A stretch of DNA of 64,000 bases, taken from the NCBI RefSeq assembly GCF_003003075.1, contig NZ_PVTX01000002.1:186001-250000 (forward strand). The letters run 5' to 3'. Of this stretch, positions 14,809 to 24,657 are shown one piece after another (within the stretch, counting starts at the first letter, position 1; each line of letters begins with the position of its first letter). Position numbers and translations under genes: made by a program. This DNA is from Isoptericola halotolerans. Lineage in GTDB: Bacteria > Actinomycetota > Actinomycetes > Actinomycetales > Cellulomonadaceae. The notes below the pieces were generated by a model, which was given only the letters and a program-made list of their open reading frames with translations, ran no database searches and had not been told where the DNA came from.

Positions 14809-17031
14809 TCAGACGTGGTCGGCGAGCCCCAGCGTCTCCAGCGTCCAGGCGTGCTCGAACGCGATCTCTTCCCAGCGCGCGTAGCGCCCCGACACCCCGC
14901 CGTGGCCCGCGGACATCTCGATCTTGAGCAGCGCGGGCGCCCCGGCCGCCCGCAGGCGCGCCACCCACTTGGCCGGCTCGACGTACAGCACGCGCGTGTC
15001 GTGCAACGACGTGACCGCCAGGATCCGCGGGTAGTGCGAGGCGTCGTCGGGCACGTTCTCGTACGGCGAGTACGAGCGCATGTACGCGTACACCTCCGGG
15101 TCGGCGAGCGGGTTGCCCCACTCCTCCCACTCCACGACCGTCAGCGGCAGCGACGGGTCGAGGATCGAGGTGAGCGCGTCGACGAACGGCACCCCGGCGA
15201 GCACGCCCGCGAACATCTCCGGCGCCAGGTTCGCCACCGCGCCCATGAGGAGCCCGCCGGCGCTGCCGCCGTCGGCCACCATGCGCTCCGGCGTGGTCCA
15301 CCCCGTGCCGACCAGGTGCTTCGCGCACGCCACGAAGTCGGTGAACGTGTTGCGCTTGCGGTCCAGCCGGCCGCCCTCGTACCAGGCGCGCCCCATCTCG
15401 CCGCCGCCCCGCACGTGCGCGACGGCGAACACGACACCGCGGTCGAGCAGCGACAGGCGCGGCACGCTGAAGTACGGGTCCATGCTGATCTCGTAGGCGC
15501 CGTAGCCGTAGAGCAGCAGCGGGGCCGGGTCCGCCCCGGTGCCCGCGGCGTCCAGCGTGACGGCGTCCCGCTTCCACACGAGCGAGATGGGCACGCGGGT
15601 GCCGTCCTCGGCCGTGGCCCACTCGCGGCTCTGCGCGTAGTCGCCCGGGTCGTAGCCGCCGAGGACCTCCTGCCGCTTGCGCACCACCCGCTCGCCGGTG
15701 GCCAGGTCGACGTCGTAGACCGTGGCCGGCGTGACGAACGACGTGCCGTGCACGCGCAGCGCCGGCGTCGCGAACTCGGGGTTGGCGCCCAGCGCCGCGG
15801 AGTGCAGCGGCTCGTCGAACTCGAGCTCGCGAGCGGTCCACGGGACGCCCGGCACGAGCCCGTCGAGCGCGACGACGGCGACCCGGGGCGTGGCGTCGCG
15901 GCGCACGCCCAGCACCACGTGCGTCGCGAACGCGTCCACGGACTCGAGGCGCACGTCCGGGTCGTGGGGCACGACGACGGCGCCTGCCGCCGGGTCCGCC
16001 GGCCCGGCACCCGGTGCGGGCACGTCCGCGGCGACCAGCTCGAAGTTCTGCGCCCGCTCGTTGTGCAGGATCAGCAGCGCCGGGCCTCGACCCGGCAGCA
16101 CGGCGGGCTCGACCGTGTACTCGACGCCCTCGCGGCGCTCCCACACGACCCGGAACTCCCCCGTCGGGTCGTCCGCCTCGAGGATCCAGGACTCGCTCGT
16201 GTTCTTGGAGCCCAGCTCGATCTGCAGGAACCGGTCGTCGCGCGAGAGCCCGACGCCGACCCAGAAGCGTTCGTCGGGCTCGGAGAAGACCATGACGTCG
16301 TCGCTCGCCGGGGAGCCGACCTCGTGCCGCCAGATCCGGTACGGCCGCCACGCGTCGTCGACGGTCGGGTAGAAGACGTAGCGCCCGTCCGGGCTGATGA
16401 CCGCGCCGGGGAACGTCTGCTCGATCGTGTCCGGCAGGTCCGCGCCGGTCACCAGGTCCCGCACCCGCACGGTGTAGCGCTCGTCGCCCGTGGTGTCCAC
16501 GGCGTACGCCAGGCGCGTCCCGTCCCCGGAGACCGCGAAGGAGCCGAGCGAGAAGAAGTCGTGGCCCTCGGCCTCCGCGTTCTGGTCCAGGAGGAGCTGC
16601 TCGCCGGCGGGCACCTCGCCCGGCGTGAGCGCCGGCGGGGTCCAGTCCTCCGGCCCGGAGACCGGCACACGGGCGTTCAGGGGGTACTGCCTGCCCTCGA
16701 CGGTGCGCACGTAGTACCAGTGGCCGCCCTGGCGGACCGGCACCGACAGGTCCGACTCCAGGGTGCGGTCCTTGATCTCCTGGAAGACCCGGTCGCGCAG
16801 GGGCGCCAGGTGCGCGAGCTGCGCCTGCGTCCAGGCGTTCTCGGCCTCCAGGTGGGTGATCACCTCCGGGTCGTCCTTGGCGCGCAGCCACTCGTACTCG
16901 TCGACGAACGTGTGGCCGTGGTGCGTGCGCTCCGCCGGACGGCGGTCGGCGACCGGTGCGCTCACGGCGGGACGGACGAGGTTCTCGGGGGCGGCGGGCT
17001 CGGTCTGGGCGGCGGTGGCGTCGTCGGGCAC
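14809..17031 (-). CDS. S9 family prolyl oligopeptidase (oligopeptidase B-like)
   Basis: A 740-residue cytosolic serine peptidase that cleaves short peptides. The N-terminal beta-propeller (about 30-440) begins with FVDEYEWLRAKDDPEVITHL, the usual opening of oligopeptidase B (D.Y.W.....P.V). The C-terminal alpha/beta hydrolase has LLLYGYGAYEISMDPYFS, VFAVAHVRGGGEMGRAWYE, the nucleophile VADGGSAGGLLMG, and the His in EMSAGHGGVSGRY. The PHDPDV and GGGEMGR features fit oligopeptidase B, which prefers basic residues at P1. No signal peptide. The start ATG at 17031 faces the liv operon across 321 bp. 3' end is followed by the pitA control region. Confidence 0.92.
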   Translation of the reverse strand: MPDDATAAQTEPAAPENLVRPAVSAPVADRRPAERTHHGHTFVDEYEWLRAKDDPEVITHLEAENAWTQAQLAHLAPLRDRVFQEIKDRTLESDLSVPVRQGGHWYYVRTVEGRQYPLNARVPVSGPEDWTPPALTPGEVPAGEQLLLDQNAEAEGHDFFSLGSFAVSGDGTRLAYAVDTTGDERYTVRVRDLVTGADLPDTIEQTFPGAVISPDGRYVFYPTVDDAWRPYRIWRHEVGSPASDDVMVFSEPDERFWVGVGLSRDDRFLQIELGSKNTSESWILEADDPTGEFRVVWERREGVEYTVEPAVLPGRGPALLILHNERAQNFELVAADVPAPGAGPADPAAGAVVVPHDPDVRLESVDAFATHVVLGVRRDATPRVAVVALDGLVPGVPWTARELEFDEPLHSAALGANPEFATPALRVHGTSFVTPATVYDVDLATGERVVRKRQEVLGGYDPGDYAQSREWATAEDGTRVPISLVWKRDAVTLDAAGTGADPAPLLLYGYGAYEISMDPYFSVPRLSLLDRGVVFAVAHVRGGGEMGRAWYEGGRLDRKRNTFTDFVACAKHLVGTGWTTPERMVADGGSAGGLLMGAVANLAPEMFAGVLAGVPFVDALTSILDPSLPLTVVEWEEWGNPLADPEVYAYMRSYSPYENVPDDASHYPRILAVTSLHDTRVLYVEPAKWVARLRAAGAPALLKIEMSAGHGGVSGRYARWEEIAFEHAWTLETLGLADHV

Positions 17032-17352
17032 CCGGCCAGCCTACGGCGCGGCACGGACAGCGGGGCTGGGCCTCCGCCGTCCGGCCCGGGCCGGACGATG
17101 GTCACGTCTCTGCAACGGTTTCCGCCCGTTGCACCGCCAGACCCGCACGTTGCCCCGATATCGCCCGTTCGCGTGATGCGCGTGTGACACGGGGGTGTCG
17201 TCCACGTCACAGTGCGCCGTTACACTTCCCGCACGTTCGTACCGCTCGCCGGTCAATGGGGGCTTCAGCATGCCTACATGGTCGAGGTCGGTGCGGCCGG
17301 TCCCGGGGTGACCCGGGGCATCTGACCATGACCCGACGGAGGACCCCGTCCG
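17032..17352. promoter_or_regulatory. Divergent regulatory region, S9 peptidase / livHMGF
   Basis: No gene fits these 321 bp. Toward liv, TTACACT at 17220-17226 is a plausible extended -10 element, and GTGTGACACGGGGGTGTCGTCCACGTCAC at 17182-17210 holds paired TGTGAC/GTGTCG/GTCAC half-sites that could bind a regulator. GGAGG precedes the livH ATG by 11 bp. All are inferences from position and sequence. Confidence 0.4.
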
Positions 17353-18774
17353 ATGACAGCGGACCGACCCACCACCACGAGCCGATGGAGCCGCCTGCTC
17401 GCGGCGATCGCGCTCGTGCTCCTGCCGGCGATGCTCGTCGCACCACCAGCGACGGCGAGCACCGACGAGCCACCCTGCGAACCCGACAACGAGACAGCCT
17501 GCATAGCCGTCCTGGTGCTGAACGCGGACAACGACCGCATCAGCGACGTGGCGATCACCGTCGCCGGAGCCGGATTCACCGCGGACCTGACCACCAACGC
17601 CGACGGTCCCGCGACCGTCGCCGCCCCCGAGGTCGGTCAGTACACGGTCACCATCGACCCGGCCACGCTGCCCGACGACCAGCAGCTCCCCGAGGGCGCC
17701 GAGACCGAGGTGACCGTCACCGCGCAGTCCGGCGGCACCGCTCGCGCCGCGTTCCGGGTCGGGCCCGGCGCCGAGGCGCCGGCCACCCCGTCGGGCGAGG
17801 CGTCCGACGGCGCCCCCGCCGACTCGACCACCACCGACGACGGCGACGGGGTGGCGGCAGCGCCCGAGGGCGACGCGTCCGAACGGGCGCTCACCTTCGC
17901 GCAGGTCTGGCAGCAGATCGGCTCCGGGCTCCGGTTCGGGCTGCTCCTCGCGCTCGCCTCCATCGGGCTGAACCTCGTGTTCGGCACGACCGGGCTGTCG
18001 AACTTCGCGCACGGCGAGCAGTTCGCGCTCGGTGCCGCGGTCGGCTTCATCACCATCAATCAGATGGGCATGTCGATCTGGGTCGGCGGGCTCCTGACCC
18101 TGGCGGTCTGCGCGCTGACCGGCCTCGCGCAGGACTCTGCGATCTGGCGCCCGCTGCGCAAGCGCAACGTGCCGGTGATGCAGCTGATGATCGTCTCCAT
18201 CGGGCTCTCGATCACGCTGCAGTACGTCATCCAGCTGATGATCGGCGGCGGTTCCGAGCGGATCCTCTCGCGGAACCCGCAGCCGCTGACGATCGCCGGC
18301 ATCACGCTCAGCACCGCGTCCTGGCTGTCGATGGTCGTCGCGCTCGTGTGCGTCCTCGGCATCGCGTGGTTCCTCACCCGCACCCGCATCGGGCGGGCGA
18401 CGCGCGCCGTGTCGGACAACCCCGCCCTGGCCTCGGCCACCGGGATCGACCCCGACCGGATCATCCGCATCGTGTGGATCATGGCGACCGGATTCGCCGC
18501 ACTGGCGGGCCTGATGTGGGGCGTGTCCTTCGGCTCCTTCAACTGGCAGCTCGGCGTGCAGCTCCTGCTGCTCATGTTCGCCGCGGTCACCCTCGGCGGA
18601 CTCGGCACCGCGCTCGGCGCGTTCGTCGGGTCGCTGCTCATCGGACAGGTGGTCGAGCTGTCGAACCTGTTCATCCCCAGCGACCTGCGGTACGCCTCCG
18701 CGCTGGTGATCCTCATTCTCGTGCTCCTGTTCAGGCCGCAGGGCATTCTCGGCCGCCGCGAGCGGATCGGCTGA
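17353..18774 (+). CDS. livH: LivH-type branched-chain amino acid ABC permease with N-terminal exported domain
   Basis: A 473-residue inner-membrane permease of a hydrophobic amino acid uptake system. Residues from about 190 on are a standard LivH: GLLLALASIGLNLVFGTTGL, NFAHGEQFALGAAVGF, RNVPVMQLMIVSIGLSITLQ and the end LFRPQGILGRRERIG. Unusually, a signal peptide (about 12-36, ending PPATAS) and about 140 residues with a beta-sandwich look come first, including DRISDVAITVAGAGFTADLTTN and GQYTVTIDPATLP, as in carboxypeptidase-regulatory-like or CNA-B-like domains, then an acidic linker. Ordinary LivH has about 290-310 residues. The extra domain should face the outside and might dock the binding protein. 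First gene of livHMGF. Confidence 0.9.
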   Translation: MTADRPTTTSRWSRLLAAIALVLLPAMLVAPPATASTDEPPCEPDNETACIAVLVLNADNDRISDVAITVAGAGFTADLTTNADGPATVAAPEVGQYTVTIDPATLPDDQQLPEGAETEVTVTAQSGGTARAAFRVGPGAEAPATPSGEASDGAPADSTTTDDGDGVAAAPEGDASERALTFAQVWQQIGSGLRFGLLLALASIGLNLVFGTTGLSNFAHGEQFALGAAVGFITINQMGMSIWVGGLLTLAVCALTGLAQDSAIWRPLRKRNVPVMQLMIVSIGLSITLQYVIQLMIGGGSERILSRNPQPLTIAGITLSTASWLSMVVALVCVLGIAWFLTRTRIGRATRAVSDNPALASATGIDPDRIIRIVWIMATGFAALAGLMWGVSFGSFNWQLGVQLLLLMFAAVTLGGLGTALGAFVGSLLIGQVVELSNLFIPSDLRYASALVILILVLLFRPQGILGRRERIG

Positions 18775-18787
18775 AGGGAGACGCATC

Positions 18788-19789
18788 ATGGAAGAATTCC
18801 TCCGCATCCTCACGCAGTCGATGGGCGAGCTGCTCGCCCCGACGACCGCGGCCTACGCGATGGCCGCCATCGGCCTCAACCTGCACTTCGGGTACACGGG
18901 TCTGCTCAACATGGGCCAGGCAGGCTTCATGCTGCTCGGCGCCTACGGGTTCGGCATCACCCTCACCACGGGTGGTTCGTTCTGGCTGGCACTGCTGGTC
19001 GCGATCGCGGCCGGCGTGCTGTTCGCCCTCATCCTCGGTATGCCGACGCTGCAGCTCCGCGGCGACTATCTGGCCATCGTGACCATCTCCGCCGCGGAGA
19101 TCGTCCGCTGGTTCGGCCGCTCCACCCTGTGGCAGGAGTGGACGGGCGGCGCGTCCGGCCTCCAGGGTCGCTACTACAAGGAACCGTTCCAGGAGCTCTC
19201 GTTCCTTCCTGAGGGCAGGTTCGCCCTGGGCCCGCTGGAGTACATCAACACCGGTTCCGACTCCTGGTGGACGCGCATCGTGGCCTGGGGCCTCGTCGCC
19301 CTCGTGCTCGTGTTCGTCTGGCTCATCACCCGCAGCCCGTGGGGCCGCGTGCTCAAGGGCATCCGCGAGGACGAGGACGCCGTGCGCGCGCTCGGCAAGA
19401 ACGTCTACTCCTACAAGCTGCAGGCACTGGTCATCGGTGGTGCCATCGGCGCGCTCGGTGGCGTGATCTTCGCGCTGCCCGCGGCGATCGTGCCCGACTC
19501 GATGGGTCGCACCATGACGTTCTTCGTCTGGACGATCCTGCTGCTGGGTGGCGCGGCCACCGTGTTCGGGCCCGTGCTCGGATCGATGATCTTCTTCGCG
19601 GCCTACATGTTCATGCGCACCGGCATGCGGGCGCTGGCCGAGAACACCGGCGTCGGTGACGTCATCACGACCACCAACGTCGAGCAGATCGGCGGCATGC
19701 TCGTCGGTGTGACCCTGATGCTTCTGGTCATCTTCCGACCACAGGGCATCCTCGGGAACAAGAAGGAGCTGGCGTTCAATGTCCGTTGA
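18788..19789 (+). CDS. livM: LivM-type branched-chain amino acid ABC permease
   Basis: A 333-residue membrane protein, partner permease of LivH. It shows MAAIGLNLHFGYTGLLNMGQAGFMLLGAYG, the LivM LNxxxGYTGLxxxGQA motif, then MPTLQLRGDYLAIVTISAAEIV and the EAA-like cytoplasmic loop SPWGRVLKGIREDEDAVRALGKN. It ends VIFRPQGILGNKKEL. About eight to nine hydrophobic segments are seen. It follows livH by 13 bp with AAGGGAG upstream, and its last 11 bp overlap livG, so translation is coupled. Confidence 0.93.
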   Translation: MEEFLRILTQSMGELLAPTTAAYAMAAIGLNLHFGYTGLLNMGQAGFMLLGAYGFGITLTTGGSFWLALLVAIAAGVLFALILGMPTLQLRGDYLAIVTISAAEIVRWFGRSTLWQEWTGGASGLQGRYYKEPFQELSFLPEGRFALGPLEYINTGSDSWWTRIVAWGLVALVLVFVWLITRSPWGRVLKGIREDEDAVRALGKNVYSYKLQALVIGGAIGALGGVIFALPAAIVPDSMGRTMTFFVWTILLLGGAATVFGPVLGSMIFFAAYMFMRTGMRALAENTGVGDVITTTNVEQIGGMLVGVTLMLLVIFRPQGILGNKKELAFNVR

Positions 19790-20686
19790 CGACACCACGA
19801 CAGCTGCAGCCGAGGTGCTGCGCTCCGTCGAGCACGTCCCCGGCGCGGCCAAGCCGAACCCCCTCGTGGTGGCCGACCACGTCACCCGGAAGTTCGGCGG
19901 CATGACCGCCGTCGACGTCGACCACCTCGAGGTCCAGGAGGGCGTCATCACGGCCCTCATCGGGCCCAACGGCGCCGGCAAGACCACGCTGTTCAACCTG
20001 CTCACCGGGTTCGACCGCCCCAACACGGGCGAGTGGAGCTTCCAGGGCAGGTCGCTCAGCGGCAAGAGCGGCGCCGCCGTGGCGAAGGCCGGCATGGTCC
20101 GCACGTTCCAGCTCACCAAGGCGCTCTCGCGCCTCACGGTGCTGCAGAACATGCTGCTGGCCTCGCCGTCGAACCCCGGCGAGAAGCTCGCGCTCTCCTG
20201 GCTGCCGTTCCTGTGGAAGAAGCACGAGGCCGAGACGACCGCCAAGGCGATGGAGATCCTCGCCCGGTTCAAGCTCGACACCAAGGCCGCCGACTACGCG
20301 GGCTCCCTGTCGGGCGGTCAGCGCAAGCTGCTCGAGATGGCTCGGGCGCTGATGACCGACCCGACGATCATCATGCTCGACGAGCCGATGGCCGGCGTGA
20401 ACCCGGCGCTCGTGCAGTCGCTCCTGGGACACGTCCAGGCACTGCGCGACGAGGGCATGACCGTGCTGTTCGTCGAGCACGACATGCACGCGGTGCGCCA
20501 CATCTCGGACTGGGTCGTCGTCATGGCCGAGGGCCGCATCGTGGCCGAGGGGCCGCCCGGCAGCGTGATGAAGGACCAGGCCGTGGTGGACGCCTACCTC
20601 GGCGCCCACCACGACACCGACCTCGGGGACGACGCCCTGCTGGACCCCGAGGTCCTGGCCCGGCTCGAGGCAGAGGAGGAGAAGCG

Positions 20687-20690
<4 letters not shown>
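19779..20690 (+). CDS. livG: LivG-type branched-chain amino acid ABC ATPase
   Basis: A 303-residue ABC ATPase. Walker A is GPNGAGKTTLF, the signature SGGQRKLLEMARALM, Walker B IIMLDEPMAGVNP and the H-loop VLFVEHDMHAV. LivG proteins have the GLARTFQ-type motif, here GMVRTFQLTKALSRLTVLQN, and a C-terminal extension ending DAYLG, both present. The first 30 residues are an extra low-complexity leader. ATG overlaps livM by 11 bp, and its TGA overlaps the livF ATG. It pairs with LivF on the LivHM permeases. Confidence 0.94.
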
Positions 20691-21580
<890 letters not shown>

Positions 21581-21589
<9 letters not shown>

Positions 21590-21630
21590 TAGCGGCCGCG
21601 CCGAGGTAGTAGCGGCCACGCCGAGGTAGT
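21581..21630 (+). repeat. 20-bp repeat array 1 (3 units)
   Basis: GAG(A/G)TAGT cores begin at 21583, 21603 and 21623, exactly 20 bp apart, each preceded by GCC. The first copy (GAGATAGT) supplies the livF TAG stop. The array reads in the same direction as livF. Confidence 0.9.
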
Positions 21631-21637
21631 ACGGCGC

Positions 21638-21675
21638 GACGGCGGACGTCCCGGGACACCGGGGCGTCCGCCGTC
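21638..21675. terminator. Hairpin downstream of livF
   Basis: GACGGCGGACGTCCCGG (21638-21654) pairs with CCGGGGCGTCCGCCGTC (21659-21675), 17 bp with one G-T pair and a 4-bp loop. It is the likely livHMGF terminator, between repeat arrays 1 and 2. Confidence 0.75.
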
Positions 21676-21750
21676 GTCGTTCCGCGGCCCGACGACGGCG
21701 CACCCGCGCGTGCGTTCTGCGCGGTTCGGCGTTCCCCGGTAGGCATTCGC

Positions 21751-21826
21751 GCGCCGAGGTAGTGCGGGCACCGCCGAGGTAGTGCGGGCACCGCCGAGGT
21801 AGTACGTGCACCGGCGAGGTAGTCGG
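21751..21826 (+). repeat. 20-bp repeat array 2 (4 units)
   Basis: GAGGTAGT begins at 21756, 21776, 21796 and 21816, exactly 20 bp apart. Full units read GCCGAGGTAGTGCGGGCACC with variation only in the last bases; GTGCGGGCAC is itself a mini-hairpin. The array abuts the 3' end of the DUF559 gene that follows on the minus strand. Confidence 0.92.
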
Positions 21827-21828
21827 CC

Positions 21829-22863
21829 TCACGCTGCCCGACGGCGCCACAGCGCAGCCCAGTAGGCCGCGCGCACGCGCGCTCCCAGCTCGTCGAGGTC
21901 TGCCAGGTCCTCCCAACGGACGCGGATCACGATCCAGCCCTCCCGCTCCAGCGCCCGCTGGCGCGCCAGCTCGGCCCGCCGCGCTGCCTCCGGATCGCCG
22001 TACTCACCGCCGCTGTACTTGACGTCGCCGTCGAACTCCACCGCGACCTTCAGGTCCTCCCAACCGAGGTCCACGTAGTAGCTCCCCGACCTGGTCGGCG
22101 CTTCGATCTGGCACTCCGGCCGCGGGAGGCCGGCATCGACGGCGGCAAGCCGCGCGACCGACTCCCCGGGGGACCCTGCACGAGGGTCGCACAGCTCGAG
22201 GATGCGCCGCGCCTGGACGATGCCGCGCTTTCCCTTGGATGTGGACATGAGGCGGTCGACCTCGCGAGGGTCGGCCCCGCCCCGGAACAGGGAGTCACAG
22301 ACCACCAGGGCGGCCGCTGTCGGGAGGGTCCGAACACAGTCGACCAGAGTGCGCTCCTTCGTCGTCACCGGGACGCCGCCCACCTGGTCGCGGTCTCGCT
22401 GCGGCAGGCTCGTGTGGTGCCGTCGGACGATCGACGCCTCGTCGCTGTCGACGTGGGGGTTCACCGCGTGGGTGACATGCACCAGTCGCGGCATCCGGTA
22501 CGTCCAGGCGCCGTGAAGCAGCGCGGCGGTCGAGTGGGAGAACCATGCTGACCCGCAACCGTTCTCCAGGACGCGCCGGACCTCCCGCAGGATCGACTGC
22601 TCGTACTGCTCGTGGTCGCCACCTGCCGTGGCGTCGCGCCTCTCGATGTAGAGCGAGCGCCCCAGGCGCTCGATCCGCCCCTGTGCGACGTGCCTCGACA
22701 ACGCCTCGCCGTCGGTGTGCGTGATGTCCAGAGCAGGGGGCGGCGCCGGTGCCTCTGCCCGGTTCGCCGAGTGCATCGCACGCACCGGCGAGCCCGGGGC
22801 TCTCATCGTGGCCAAGATCCGGGTGATCCGCCGGATCGCTGCGGTGTGGATCTCTTCGTTCAT
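21829..22863 (-). CDS. AbiEi-like winged helix + DUF559 (Vsr-like) nuclease-fold protein, paralog 2
   Basis: A 344-residue protein with the same order as paralog 1. The N-terminal helix-turn-helix-like part ends LSRHVAQGRIERLGRSLYIER, the middle has SAWFSHSTAALLHGAWTYRMP, and the C-terminal nuclease-like domain has YYVDLGWEDLKVAVEFDGDVKY, then REGWIVIRVRWEDLADLDEL. The shared VDLGW...VEFDG.VKY core may hold the metal-binding Asp/Glu/Lys; catalysis is unproven. I start at ATG 22863; a longer frame to 22962 exists. It sits inside the liv locus, between livF and the binding-protein gene, and is bracketed by 20-bp repeat arrays in inverted orientation (21756-21823 and 23005-23093). This suggests the gene and repeats arrived or spread together. 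Confidence 0.75.
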   Translation of the reverse strand: MNEEIHTAAIRRITRILATMRAPGSPVRAMHSANRAEAPAPPPALDITHTDGEALSRHVAQGRIERLGRSLYIERRDATAGGDHEQYEQSILREVRRVLENGCGSAWFSHSTAALLHGAWTYRMPRLVHVTHAVNPHVDSDEASIVRRHHTSLPQRDRDQVGGVPVTTKERTLVDCVRTLPTAAALVVCDSLFRGGADPREVDRLMSTSKGKRGIVQARRILELCDPRAGSPGESVARLAAVDAGLPRPECQIEAPTRSGSYYVDLGWEDLKVAVEFDGDVKYSGGEYGDPEAARRAELARQRALEREGWIVIRVRWEDLADLDELGARVRAAYWAALWRRRAA

Positions 22864-22983
22864 GCGGCGAGGCTCGCGCGCGACGACCCACCGGTGTGCC
22901 GCCGTCGGGCCTGGATGTGGACCGTGCAACCTGGGGGTGCGGTCGGAGCGACACCTCTCCACGGCGCGACCGCAGCGCGGCCG

Positions 22984-23097
22984 CGCTACTGCGGCGAGCG
23001 GGGCACTACCTCGGCGAGCCAGGCACTACCTCGGCGAGCGGGGCACTACCTCGGGGAGCGGGGGCACTACCTCGGCGAGCGGGGCACTACCTCGGGG
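22984..23097 (-). repeat. 20-bp repeat array 3 (5 units plus a degenerate one)
   Basis: ACTACCTC (GAGGTAGT on the minus strand) begins at 23005, 23025, 23045, 23066 and 23086, spaced 20, 20, 21 and 20 bp; a decayed unit (GCTACTGCGGCGAG) starts near 22985. Orientation is opposite to arrays 1 and 2, so arrays 2 and 3 form an inverted pair around the DUF559 gene. Confidence 0.92.
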
Positions 23098-23108
23098 GAC
23101 GACGACGA

Positions 23109-23139
23109 CGGCCCGGTCATCGCGTAGATGACCGGGCCG
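23109..23139. terminator. Terminator hairpin of the liv binding-protein gene
   Basis: CGGCCCGGTCAT (23109-23120) pairs perfectly with ATGACCGGGCCG (23128-23139) around a 7-bp loop, just downstream of the minus-strand binding-protein gene. Confidence 0.75.
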
Positions 23140-23178
23140 CCGTCGCACCTCGCCGACCCAGGGGTCAGCCGTGAAGCG

Positions 23179-24480
23179 TCACTCGATCGAGCCCTCGATC
23201 TCCCGGACGAAGGAGTACTCGTTCGAGTCGTCGTACTCGTAGATGCCGATGAACGCGGACGACGGGTCGTTCGCCTCGTTCAGCGGGCCGGTGCCGGACA
23301 TGCCCTGGTAGTTGATCTCTTCACCGGCCTCGAGTGCGGCGACCGCGTCGGCGAAGGAGCTCACCTCCGTGCCACCCTCGGACCCGGAGACCGCACGGAT
23401 GTTGTCGGCGATGGTCCGGCCGTCCGTCGCTCCGCCCTTGACCGCGGCCAGCGCGGCGAGCATCGTCGCGTCGTACGACTCGGCGGAGTAGGAGAAGTCG
23501 GCCAGCTCGCCGCCCTCGTTCTCCGAGTACCAGGTGGTGAGGCGCTCCTTGAAGTCGTCCTCGGCCTGGGCGCCGGGCAGCGTGCCCTGGACACCGGCCA
23601 GCGTGCCCTCGTCGAACTGGTCGCCGTAGTTGGACAGGTTGCCGTCGCAGAAGTACGTGGTCCCGTCGAACTCCCAGCCCTGCGCCACGAGCTCGTTGAC
23701 GATCGCCACGGTCTCCTCGAAGGCGATGATGACGATCGCGTCCGGCTCGGTGGCCAGCGCAGCCGTCACCTGGGCACCGAAGTTGGTCTCACCGGGAGGG
23801 AACTCCTCGCCGCCACCGGTGGCGCCGTACACGACGGAGCCGCCGCCGGCCTCGATGGCCGACTGGGTGTGGTCGCGCAGGCCGGTGCCGTAGGCCTCGT
23901 TCTGCACGAGCATCGCGACGTCCATGTGGCCGCCGTCGAGGATCAGCGAACCGAGGGCGGCGCCCTGGACGGTGTCCGGCGGGGCGGTGCGGGCGAAGAA
24001 GTCGCCGTAGCCGGAGAGGTCGGCCGCCGTGTTGGCGGGCGAGATCTGCATGACCTCGGCCTCGGCGAACGTGTCGACGACCGACAGGGAGACGCCGGAG
24101 GATGCGGCACCGATGACGGCCGAGACGCCGTTGCTGATGAGGTCGGTCGCCGTCGAGCTGGCCACCGAGGGGTCGGTGGTGTCGCCGGAGTCGCCCCACT
24201 CGACGGAGACGTCGTTGCCGAGCACGCCACCCGCCTCGTTGATGTCGGCGACGGCGAGGCCCACGCCGGCGATCTCGGGCGGGCCGAGGAACGCGAGGGT
24301 GCCCGTGACCGGCAGGATCGTGCCGATCGTCAGGGGCTCGGCGTCAGCCATCTCCTCGTCGGACATCTCGTCGGCGGTGGACTCGCCCTCCGGCTCCGTG
24401 TCGGAGCTGCAGGCCGCCAGGCCCAGGCTGAGGACTGCCGCAAAGGCGATGCCCTTGGCAGCCGTCATGCGTCGATTCAT
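23179..24480 (-). CDS. livK: Branched-chain amino acid ABC transporter substrate-binding lipoprotein
   Basis: A 433-residue periplasmic-binding-type lipoprotein (type I fold). The signal peptide MTAAKGIAFAAVLSLGLAACSS has an LAAC lipobox. An acidic linker leads to LTIGTILPVTGTLAFLGPPE, the usual LivJ/LivK opening, followed by GVLGNDVSVEWGDSGDTTDP, AVIGAASSGVSLSVVDTFAE and ISPANTAADLSGYGDFF, which line the ligand cleft. GNLSNYGDQFDEGTLAGVQG and SYDATMLAALAAVKGG are typical lobe-2 motifs. AAGGGGAAG lies just upstream of the ATG. It is transcribed toward livHMGF and is separated from it only by the DUF559 gene and repeat arrays. Exact ligand is not certain. Confidence 0.92.
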   Translation of the reverse strand: MNRRMTAAKGIAFAAVLSLGLAACSSDTEPEGESTADEMSDEEMADAEPLTIGTILPVTGTLAFLGPPEIAGVGLAVADINEAGGVLGNDVSVEWGDSGDTTDPSVASSTATDLISNGVSAVIGAASSGVSLSVVDTFAEAEVMQISPANTAADLSGYGDFFARTAPPDTVQGAALGSLILDGGHMDVAMLVQNEAYGTGLRDHTQSAIEAGGGSVVYGATGGGEEFPPGETNFGAQVTAALATEPDAIVIIAFEETVAIVNELVAQGWEFDGTTYFCDGNLSNYGDQFDEGTLAGVQGTLPGAQAEDDFKERLTTWYSENEGGELADFSYSAESYDATMLAALAAVKGGATDGRTIADNIRAVSGSEGGTEVSSFADAVAALEAGEEINYQGMSGTGPLNEANDPSSAFIGIYEYDDSNEYSFVREIEGSIE

Positions 24481-24657
24481 GTGCTTCCCCTTCGGGGTCG
24501 GACTTCCCTACGGCCACTCAATGCCGCATGTAGTGGCGCTGAACCTAACCCGATTGTGTGACGGCGATGTGTCAGATGCGCCACATCCGATGGATCGTGA
24601 CGAACCTGTTATGTGCCTCACATCGTCGGGCCCGGCCCCGGCGGTCGGCCCCCGTGC
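24481..24657. promoter_or_regulatory. Promoter region of the liv binding-protein gene
   Basis: These 177 bp contain an AT-richer stretch; on the minus strand CACACAATCGGGTTAGGTT (about 24566-24548) could carry its -10 element. TGTGAGGCACATAACA on the minus strand near 24623-24608 is a possible regulator half-site pair. No gene is seen. Confidence 0.35.

Larger units (their letters stand above)
22864..23178. other. Intergenic region holding array 3 and a terminator
   Basis: These 315 bp lack a credible gene. They hold the upstream region of the DUF559 gene, repeat array 3 and the hairpin after the binding-protein gene. Confidence 0.6.

Noticed and set aside
13582-17187. 1201-residue + strand open frame
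   Set aside because: Antisense shadow of pitA and the S9 peptidase.
21603-21612. GAGGTAGTAG resembles the let-7 microRNA seed
   Set aside because: Chance match; let-7 is an animal RNA and the repeat is a bacterial DNA array.
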